Assembly: GCA_922989275.2 (NCBI GenBank)
Contig: OV277871.1
Span: 26,360,693-26,424,692, forward strand
Source of the DNA: Gari tellinella
Lineage: Eukaryota > Mollusca > Bivalvia > Cardiida > Psammobiidae
DNA length: 64,000 nucleotides
Reading direction: 5' to 3'
The position numbers and the translations under genes were made by a program. Positions within the stretch are counted from its first letter, which is position 1; each line of letters begins with the position of its first letter. Below the pieces are notes generated by a model that searched no databases, was not told the DNA's origin, and saw only the letters and a program-made list of their open reading frames with translations. Below, piece by piece: positions 1 through 10,300 of this stretch.

Positions 1-58
1 AATATCCAACAAAAACAAAGGTTTTAATATATACGTAAAATGTTTTAATTATTATCCC

Positions 59-287
59 TTAACCCATTACCCCATAAATATGCCTTTTAATGCCTTTAAT
101 TTATTTCTCCACTGAAAATAAATTTTATAAGAAATCATTAATTTTCTATTTTCAAGGAAATGGTAACTTAAAGCAGGTTGAAAGTTAAGCAGAATGTGCC
201 TTAAGGCACATTCTGCTTTACTTTTAACCTGCTTTAAGTGGCCACCCATCTTCAATACTAGAAACAGGCTATGGCGTAATGGGTTAA
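59..287. mobile_element. PAL-1 palindromic MITE, complete
   Basis: TTAA at both edges, ends CCCATTACCCCATA / TATGGCGTAATGGG, central dyad around 170-238 reading AAAGCAGGTTGAAAG... out to its complement. Lies left of ATG16L1 exon 8, so within its intron if the gene continues left. Confidence 0.9.
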
Positions 288-360
288 ATACATCTTTTTA
301 AGCTTCTAAATATTCATACACTTAGAAAAGTTATCACTATCTAGGAAGTCCTGAACATGA

Positions 361-480
361 AATAATAACATAATAGGCATATCCAGTAGCTTTCCAGATG
401 GTAGCTTAAAGTAGGTTGAAAGTAAAGCAAAAAAAATGCTCCAGAAAGGAGCATTCTGCTTTAGTTTCAACCAGAGCAAT
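361..480. mobile_element. PAL-1 remnant
   Basis: Degraded left part plus central hairpin (TAGCTTAAAGTAGG ... GCATTCTGCTTTAG). No intact TTAA ends. Confidence 0.65.
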
Positions 481-650
481 CAGTTAGGAGCCAGATCAGA
501 TGCAGGGTAACCAAGCTTCTTAGCAAGCTTCAAACTCTTTGCCAATTAGATAAAAAAGAACATTCAAAAAAATTTCTACAGTTAATTGCAACACGTTAGC
601 GTTTCGTTTGCGCTTAAACAGGAAAGCAATAAAGTCTTCTCTACTGTACA
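481..650. mobile_element. PAL-5 remnant
   Basis: Carries GGAGCCAGATCAGATGC and the right end GCGCTTAAACAGGAAAGCAA ... CTACTGTA seen in intact PAL-5 copies. The left terminus is lost. Confidence 0.55.
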
Positions 651-987
651 GTCCTCCACAATGACTCCTTCCTTACATCAATGTTTGCCGCTGCTCCCCA
701 AACAAGACAATTATGTCTAACGTTTTCACTACTGCAATTTAGTCTACTTCAAATTGGTGTTTGCTGTTTTCTCTCAAAGTTACATATTGGACATTTTGAT
801 AGAAGAAACATAATTAAGAGTGGTAAACAGCTTGAATCCAGAAAAGACCCCGCGTTACGCCACATATGATCTTGATTCAAGTTGTTTTCACATGTAACCC
901 ACTTTTCCTCCTAATAACAACTTCCTCCAAACAACACACGCATTCTTTGTCTACATTGGGTGTCATTGTAGAGAGGGAGCACTGTAA
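651..987. other. Unannotated AT-rich stretch
   Basis: No exon, RNA gene or recognisable repeat seen. Open frames here are short and lack splice context. Confidence 0.5.
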
Positions 988-992
988 CAATA

Positions 993-1191
993 CAGGGTTC
1001 CAGATAAGGGGAGTATTTCCAAAATTAAAATCTTTATTTCTGCTTTAAACCCAATGGTGTCACTATTGATTAGAATCGTCTTGAAGAGACGATTCTAATG
1101 AGTACATGTAGTAACACCATAGGATTTGGTGCTGAAATAATTGAGAAAATGCTGAATTTGTTCAGTTTACTCCCCCATACCTGGAACCCTG
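993..1191. mobile_element. PAL-2 hAT-like MITE
   Basis: Ends CAGGGTTCCAGATAAGGGG and its complement ...CTGGAACCCTG. Central dyad CATTAGAATCGTC / GACGATTCTAATGAG. Flanked by the direct repeat CAATA (988-992 and 1192-1196). Confidence 0.85.
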
Positions 1192-1243
1192 CAATATCTT
1201 ATTACAATGGAGAGTTTATCTATACTCTCAAGTGTAAGCTTAC

Positions 1244-1310
1244 CAGTTTTGATTGAGCTTTATTTGGCAGTGAAGCACTCAGGCATATGGGCACCACCCC
1301 TGGAATGAGG
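1244..1310 (-). CDS. ATG16L1: ATG16L1 exon 8 (linker leading into the WD40 domain)
   Basis: Acceptor TTTTGCAG and donor GTAAGC. Accepts phase 2 from exon 7 and gives 22 open codons ending LPNKAQSKL, phase 0. This resembles the human VPATALCVF just before the first WD repeat. It could be preceded by a further exon, but none was visible between 1311 and 1800. Assignment rests on phase, splice sites and position more than on strong similarity. Confidence 0.7.
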
Positions 1311-4300
1311 CTGCAAAAGACAAATGAAATATTTTATTCTCAAATCCTACAAATAGAGAATATTACATCAGTGCTCATTATTTATAATCTTTAATAAACA
1401 AGTTTGCTTAAATAATATGATGAAAGCCTTGGCTTGGATTGATAAAAATGATAATAAATGAGCCTACTTATTTATCTAAAGAAGTCCCTTTTTTCTTCAA
1501 AAAGGGACATTTTTTATGGTAACATCATCACAAATGCCGTTTTGTGTTCAGCTTCAGTCAACACTTGTGGACGAACAGGACTTCAGTCTGGAGACCAAAA
1601 ATTGATAATTCAATTATACAATACACACAGAGGGCCCTGCACACCACCTTTAATAATACTTAACTTATACACAGCTTGACCACAAATGTACTACAAATGT
1701 ACTAACAAAGGAACAAGTTTGGAACCAGATGAGATATGGTAGCTTGGAGTTTCATTGATAGTCAACAATGCAATAAAAACTTGCAAAATAAGCTACATAC
1801 TCTGGTTGTCTAATTTCCCTTGGATCTCTGGCGGCCTCTGCTAGATCGTCTTGAAGCTGTCTCTGTTTTTTTCTGAATAGGTACATCAAAACAATTAATG
1901 ACCATTTCATAAGGAAGTATATCAATCTTTAAAGAAATAAATTGCATATTGTTATATGTTATGTATGATAAAAGAAATGCAGAAATGTATCGTGGAAAGT
2001 CATTTACACAATTTACCTAGACTTTATGTTCATACTTCTAAAACAGAACGGATAAATGAGGTATATGAGATATATCTGAACCCTTTACTCCATATATATG
2101 CCTTTTTACACATCTAACCCTTTCCACACAATGGAAAGTAGTCCCAACCGAGGAAGGAATTTCAGCATCTTTCCAGGTGGTAGATTAAAGCAGACTGAGA
2201 GTAAAGCAGAATGTTCCTTAAGGAACTTTCTGCTTTACTCTCAGTCTGCTTTAAGCAACAACTCATCTATTAAACTGAAACAAAGCAATAGTGGCAAAGG
2301 ATTGCACAAAGAAAACCAATGATAATGGTAAGGAATACATAGAAACACTTAACCCTATCCTTCCATTGAAACAAAAACTTCCTATGGAACAATAAATAGT
2401 TCTCAGCTATGCTTTATATTGGCCTTACTTGTAAAATTCTTCATTCTGTTCATTGACTTTGTCTGCTTCTTGTAGTTTTAATTGCAGCCAGCGAGCCATC
2501 AGCTCTGAGTTATCCTCCTGAACCTTCCGGTACCTTTCTTCAAGAGATGTGAAGGCCATCTGTAATGCTTGGTGCTCGTCCTTTAATGTCTGTGAACATA
2601 GCAACAAACCAGCAAATTAATTGAGCCATGGCTCTGACATCCTCAATTGTTGTATACAGAGAAAAAAAAATTTGTGGTTTTTAAACAAACATTTTGTCAC
2701 AGAAATTAGTTGTCTATTGGACAGCTGTTCTGGACGAAACAATTTTCCAAAATGACCTACCGTAAGTCTCCCTGACAAAATGCTATTCTGAGCCAAAAAA
2801 CATTGGCACTTTTTCTCCGGAGACTTCTTTTTTCTAGCCAGTGGTGTACTGTAATCTCTGGGACACTCTGGCAACTACATACTTCAAAGATGAGGCAGTA
2901 TGACATACAAGTCCTTATAAAGAAATACTTTCTTGCTGCAGTGAAAACTGGTTCAGGTACTAACAGTCTTAACTCATTTACGTGTAGAGTCTACTAAAGT
3001 AGACATTGGCAAACAGTGTAACATATGATATATTTTTGTGTACGGACAAACAATAGAGTGTCTACCTTTGTATATCTACAATGAAATATTTCAGCAAGTA
3101 TACAGGAAGAGTCCATTGCAATATTCATGAAGCACAAGTGGGTTAGATCTATTATTTATAAGCACATATTTCACATGAAGTATCAGTATGTACCTGGTTT
3201 GTGGCTTCTAACTCAGCAATAGTGTATTCAAGATGTTTGATCTCTGCCTTCAAACTGAACTCATTGGCTCTAAAATCCTCCACACTGCAAGACAAAACAA
3301 CTACAGTCAAAACTGGGTTATCCTATTACTATGGAACCCCTCCAAACTGGAACCTCTAAATACCAGAATTCTCTCTAAACCGGATAAAAACTTTGGTCCT
3401 ATTTCCAACCCTTTTTTATTTAAACTCATTACACCATAAATAGGCCTTTGATTTATTCCTACACTGAAGAAAAAGCATTCATGAATATGTATCAAGAGAA
3501 ATAATTTCTACATTTTAGTAGATAATAGCTTGAAGTAGGTTCAAAGAAAGCAGAATACGCCTTAAGGCACATTTTGCTTTACTTTCAACCTGCTTTAAGA
3601 GGGCAGTTATCTTCCATACTAGAAACAAGCTATGGGGTAATGGGTTAAAACTCCTCGAAACTGGACTTCACTGGCCAAATATGCAACAACATGACTAAGT
3701 ACAATAGGCCTTATTTCTAGTAAAATTTGAAGCACATCAAAACCCTGACAGAGCTCCAGATAAAAGGAGTATTTCAAAAACTAAAATCTTTATTTCTGCA
3801 TTAAACCCTATGGTGTTACCACTCATTAGAATCGTCTAGAATAGTCTCTTCGAGGCGATTCTAATGAGTAGTAACACCATAGGATTTGGAGCTGAAATAG
3901 TGAGAAAAATGTTGAATTTGTTCGGTTCACTCCCTCTTATCTGAAGCCCTGCCTGAGAATAAGTACATCTGTAGTAGTTGTGAAATTATGAAGTTGTAGC
4001 TTGAAAACTGTAGGAGGATTTAGGGGATGGACAAATGAACAAACATATGAAAATATGGACCAATGGACAGGCATAAAACAGTATGCCCCCACAACTGATA
4101 TTGTCATGGAGACATAAACATGAAATATCTTCTGAACCATACAACATAATACCGTACTCGCATGTCTTATAAAGTAGAAATAGGCTATGGGTAATGGATA
4201 AAAGAAGGGCTACACATGACAGGTTTGCACTTACGTAGCGTCTTTCATCTGAAGCTCCTTCTCTTTTTCTTTCATTGCCGCTGACAGGTCGATGATCTGC

Positions 4301-7300
4301 TGTGCATTCTGAAATCAGGGGGGAAAAAAGACATATTTGTTGTATGCAAGACAGGTAGCACCATTATGCACAGAAAAGGTAATGCAGGAGTCTTCTGCAT
4401 TTTTTTTCTCTGCATTAAGCGATCACCTGTCTTTAAAGATCACTATATGCATCTTCTTTCAGTGGTTTCTTATCACAGGTTTGACTGATATTACATTGTA
4501 TTATTTTTTCCTGACAAGACAATAGACCTGACCACTAACATCATTGGTGGAAAAATTAAAGTAGTCTCATTTAACATCATCAGTTGAAAAAGTAAAGTGG
4601 TTGAATTAAGCTACAAAAATAGAGTCTTTAGATAAGAGGGAGTCAACTGAACAAATCCACTGTTTTCTCCATTATCACAGCACCAAATCCTATGGCTTAC
4701 TACTCATAAAATCGTCTCAAAGACGATTCTAATGAGTTGTGACACCATAGGGTTTAAGGCAGAAATAAAGATTTTAGTTTTTGAATTTTGTCAATGATTG
4801 GTAAACAATGAATATGTAACAGACATGACCATAAATAGCAGCAAGACCAGTTTACAAAAAAGGCCCTGGAATGTGAGCCAATGCTGACCAGAGCCGCAAG
4901 GCTTTATAGAATCCATCAATATATGGCTTCGAGTAAAACCTTCCTAGTAATAAGAACATCTACTACACAATACAAGCTACAATCATGTAACAAAAGTTTT
5001 GTCCAAATGTGAAACAGTTAATCAGTTTTTATTTTCTTGACATACCTCGCCTCTTTTTCTATGTAACTCTGTAAGCTCTTCTTGCAACCTATATAGCTTC
5101 TGTTCTAATGCTTGACTTGATCCTCCTCCTCCTCCACTTAAAATATAGAAATAATCAAATTACAGTAACTCATGCCATTCAATGAAGAAAAATGGAAGTT
5201 TCATTGAACAGAGAATCAATTCTAGATTCTGTTAGAAATTGCAGCCGCTGCAAAGACGCCATAGGATTTTTATCCCCAAAATTTCACATTCACAGGGCGG
5301 TGGCTGCAGCTGAATTTTCCCCATAAAACGCCTTTCTACATGCATTTGATTTACACCTCCACTAACGAAAATGGTTCTCATTTATACAGCCATTTATTAG
5401 AAACATGTACCAATAGATATATTTTCTATATCCTAAAAGATGATATAGCTGAAACAGGTTGAAAAGAAAGCAGAATGCGCCTTATAAGGCACATTCTTCT
5501 TTACTTTCAGTCTGCTTTAACTCTTTCCTCCCTGAAACTTTAAATGGACAATTCCAGTTTCCATTTAAGTCTAGTCAATTTCTGACTTTTAAGGGTTGTT
5601 TTTGTCAATGTTTGGCATTATGACAAACAGTGAAGACCCTGATCAGAGAGCTCCTTTCGGAGCCCTCTGATCTGGGTCTTCACTGTTTGCATAGGACAAG
5701 TGTACTATTCATATAAACACTGTTTGAAAATGACGCTTATATGCGGGACTAGGGTTCAAAGGGTTAAGTAGTCACTTGTCTTCAAAACTAGAAACAGGTT
5801 ATGAGTTAACCCTTAATTCCATAGCCCATTTCTAGTTTTGAAAAAAGGTGACTACTTAAAGCAGGTTGAAAGTAAAGCAGAACGTGCCTTAAGGCACATT
5901 CTGCTGTACTTTCCGCCTGCTTTAAGCTTCTATCTGCTAAGATATAGAACATATTTTTTAGGGGTAACTAGGTATATGTTTATGACTGTAAAAATTGGAA
6001 CTATTTTCTTCAGTTCATGAATAAATTATCTGCATTAAATGATTAAAAGGCACTTCCATAGGGGAAAGGGTTAACTGCCCAACTTTTCTATATACACGTA
6101 CACTATTAAGTATTTATACATACCCATTCTCCCCTCTGATCTGTAATGCTAGATTTTCCTCCTTCAACTTCTCTGTTTCAACAGTAAGGTGGACATTTCT
6201 TGACTTGAGCGAAGACACTTGCTCAAACAATTTGTTATCTGAAATATTTGACAATGGCAATGAACAACTCAACAACTTGATTTGAAAGTACTTTTTCCTA
6301 CATACTGTATAACCCTGTTTAAACCATTACCTCATAAATACGCCTTGTTACACCTTTAATCCTCCACTGAAGCAAATAAATCCACTTTAATTAGCAGTCA
6401 TTAATATTAGTGAAGGGGTGCAGTATTCATGATGATGTTGTAGAGGTGGGATCGATAGACAGCCTGGTAAGCCAAGTCTGTAGAGTGCCAGTCTTCCAGA
6501 CCCATCTCGGGCGGACATTTTCCCCCTGTTTCACTTTAATGGTGTCAGAAGTGTTTGACGGCCCATGCAGCGAGAGTCATTTGGTATTAGTGAGAGCTTG
6601 TAAAGCTCTGACAAGTGAAAGGGGAGGAGTGTAGTGGCTGTAGAGGCGGACATGATAGACCGCCCCTTTGCTCAGTCGGTTGAGCGCCGGATCAGTGACC
6701 TGGAAAGATTTTTTTTCTATGTGACTATGGCCCATCATCTATTATTTTTTATGTGACATTTCAAAAATCTATGTGACATTTTGAAATTTTATGGGCCAAT
6801 TTTTAAAATGCTTAGATTTCGATAAAAATCTATTTCTTCCAAGTCTTGGGCCAGCAAAAAATAATTATTTTTATCAGTGTCCCAAGAAAAAATTGAAAAT
6901 GTTTGGTCCAACATCTAGATCAATGTTGAAACGTATCACTACTAGTAAAACTTATGCCAATATGGCGGAACGTCAGCATCTCTAAACTACTGATGTTTTC
7001 CCAAACCGCTGAAACATTGATTAAGTTGACAGTAAAAAGTCTAAAATAAATGATATCAGATAATCACCTTGAATGTTTGCCTCTAATAGCATCCAAAATT
7101 ATCCTCTCTATACATGATACTTTTCATACTGAGTTACTCAGACACGATTAACACACAAGGTGTTAAAACATCAAAGCAGATTTGAGGAGCTCCGCCCATT
7201 TTGATTCAATGACCTAGCTCTGTGGGTTCACTTATATATATTTATCTAGATATATATCTGACACTGGACAAAATATGCAGCTGCAGTACGACACTCTGTA

Positions 7301-10300
7301 ATCGACAAAAAGTCGTAGACTGTCACCAAAATCTTAACCCTTTGAACACTAGTCGTCACTAGGGTTGAGGACGGTCACCAAATTTTCATTGCCTTTGATG
7401 TTCCCGACAAGCCGCGACTTCTTCAGAATATCGGCCACAAGGGCATGGAACACAAAAGGGGAACATCATAGTAACAGGATACATTTTAAATTTGTGCGTG
7501 GCCCCCTGTGGTAATATATCAAAAGAGAAATCATCAGTGTAGCCAGGCGGATTTTACTCGAAATCATGACACGTGTGTATACAAGGAATTGTGATTCTAA
7601 CTGGAAAATATTGGCATGCACACTGTTTGATATACTGCTGATATACGTAATTGCTTTACTGCCAGCACTGGATGAATCTAGCCAAAGGCAATTTAAGTTG
7701 TATGGTAAGATAAAATCGGCGAGACGCTGGGCGCACCAGTTGGAAATTCTATGTGACATTTTTTATTTTTATGTGACTATGGCGCATGGCGCGTGGGTTT
7801 CCAGGTCACTGCGGATTAGTGTTGAGGTGGTTGTGGGCTGGAGTCACAAGCTCTGGTTGACATTTTTCCACTGTTTGGCTTTATGATGAACAGTACAGTG
7901 ACCGGACCTGGGACCTCCCGCTTTTTTGACATTTAAGACAGTAACCCAGGCATTGGGTAAGGACATTCATCACCAGATGGGGTGGAAAAAGCCGTTTGCC
8001 GACAACACCATTATACTAGTGACCGGACCCAGGACTTACCCCTTACAAGGCGAGCGTTGAAGCATTGAGCAAAAAGTCTGGACATTAGGCTCAATATATA
8101 TGTATACAGTCAAACTTGTAATAAGCGACCACCCAAGGGACGGCTCTAAAGTGGTCGCTGAATAAAATGGCCGCTGAATACAACATGATTGATTTGGGTT
8201 GTTATCTTTTTCGTCCTTAATCTGAATTGAATAACTTGACATAGTCCATACAGTTGAACTTACCCTTTTTACATTTTAATATCAATCGATTTTTTTATCC
8301 GTAATTGCATAAAAACGCCGATATATGTACGACATATATGTACGAATTTATCAATAGCACCATAAAAACGCTGATATACGATTCGCTATTTCAATGTCAA
8401 ATTAACAGATAGCATGACTGTGCGTTAATTTGCCGAGAAATTGACATGATTCTTGAGGAATATGATCTTTGTTACTATTTAAAGATTTCGGTTCCTACTC
8501 TGTTAGCAGGTATTCCGTGAAAAATTGAGAGACGGAGCATGCGGGAAAGAACACAAACTTGGGCTAACTTCTATTTTTGTTCAGTTGTTGTTCTTGCTAA
8601 CGTTTATTGTCCCGCATAAGCTTTATCAGATGCGTCATCCCGTTGTCTCAGGATTGGGACAATTGTCAGCCTCATGCCTATTGTTGAATGGACTTTTCTT
8701 TAAGTCTACGGTACCCGGTATTTCCAGGCGGTCACCCATCCAAGTACTAACCGGGCTCGACGTTGCTCAACTTTGGTGATCGGACGAGAACCGGTGTTTT
8801 CAACGTGATATGGCTCGTTATTATTCGGTATAGCCCGGACGTAAAAGGCGGGAATACGGTTTCTTTGTTTACAAGAGACCAACCAATAAAACACGGGATT
8901 TCCGACACACCCTCTCGAGAAATTCACATGTTTTGTTCACGTGACGTATGGGTGATTCTTCAAAAAAATAAAAATGGCTGTCGAACCAGCGTTGAAAGGA
9001 AGTCGCCATAAAAACAACAGAGGGTCTACAGAATCAAATTAATAGATGTCAAACCTTTAGATTCCTATTAGAATATTCATAGCAGCAGTGTTCTGCCTAG
9101 AAATCCAAAACTATGGGCCCCAGGGCCCACTGGACATGAAAAAAGGGGGCCATTTTTTAAAAGTGTGGGCCCCACATTTTTTGCCATGAAAATAATAGAA
9201 AACACAATAAAAATAACTTGTTTTCCAATTACGACATTCACCAGTGGTGTGCTCTTATTCTTAAATTGCTTTAGTCTAGACAGAGATTGTCATAGAATCT
9301 GACCCACCATTGTAAGCCAGCCGCGTATGATCTTTTGACCACCTATGCTGAAAAGTTCATCCCTTCTTTTTCTCGGCGGATATACTATTCGTGCGTTTCG
9401 AAGAGCCGTCAACTTTATCAGACTCGGCCGTCGGCTGGGGTGGAGAGGGGTTTCTGTTTTTGAGAATCAATTTACTACTTACGGTTGTATTCTGATCCGC
9501 AACAGCGTCATGCACGTTTTCTCTTTGGTATACTTAATATTATTTTGGTCTAATTCCTTAATTTTACTCCGCGTATTTCGAAAACTTTGAAAAAAGTCTA
9601 TCAGTGTAGCTGCCTTACGTTTTTGGTCAGCCATCTTTCAACGAAACAAACGAGAAGGCATGAGAGATTATCAGCGATTGGACTACAGCGGATACTTCCG
9701 GTCGACGTATCCAATGAAATTAGTTGTTTTAAATGCTCTAATGGTACGGATAGACTAAAACATTGACCGTCAGTGCGGGGAAAAAAAATTCGCGATTTTT
9801 TTAAGCGCGCCCTCGGGCCCATTTACGGGAATTTTTCCGCGCCTTTTGTGATTTTTATGCGCCAATGGCGCAAGGGCGCGGCCTGGGCAGAACACTGTAG
9901 CATCAATCGATTTTGAAACAATTTACTTAAGTTCCGTGCTTGACGGAGTTTGTTGAAGTTTCCCGTAAAAAAGAACTTTCGATTTTGCGTACGTTTTCAC
10001 ACCTTTCATGAAATTGAGAAACACCGATCTTAATTGCGAATAAGTGTGAAATTATGTCAAATGTTTGGACATAATTGATCAATTATGACCTTTTAATCCG
10101 GAGGCGGTTGTTTAATAAAACGAAAAGTGTTGTTTGGGACGAAACAACACCGGTCGCTGGACGCGTTAGGCAAAAGTACGTTAAAGTCGTTGAATACACT
10201 CAATTTATATAGTAAAAACGATCCGGCGGGATTCAAACCGACCGCTTAACACAAAGGCCGCTTATTACACGTGGTCGCATCAGCAAGTTTGACTGTATAT

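Larger units (their letters stand above)
8107..10295. mobile_element. TA-flanked (Tc1/mariner/pogo-like) non-autonomous element, 2.2 kb, in ATG16L1 intron 1
   Basis: Ends CAGTCAAACTTGTAATAAGC and ...GCAAGTTTGACTG, with TATA immediately outside both ends. Subterminal CGACCACCC and GTGGTCGC are also inverted. The interior carries a 5S-like sequence and a nested TIR element; no transposase frame seen. Confidence 0.75.

Noticed and set aside
1458..1679. 73-codon plus-strand frame opposite ATG16L1 as a possible antisense gene or missing linker exon
   Set aside because: No splice sites fit the phase-2/phase-2 requirement on the minus strand, and the plus-strand peptide is low-complexity and unlike known proteins.
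7466..7886. Frames of 97 and 106 codons on opposite strands
   Set aside because: They overlap antisense within a non-autonomous hAT-like element and lack transposase motifs. Composition looks like chance.
8704..8822. Functional 5S rRNA gene
   Set aside because: The 5' half of the terminal stem is replaced and there is no T-run terminator, although the internal promoter is well kept.
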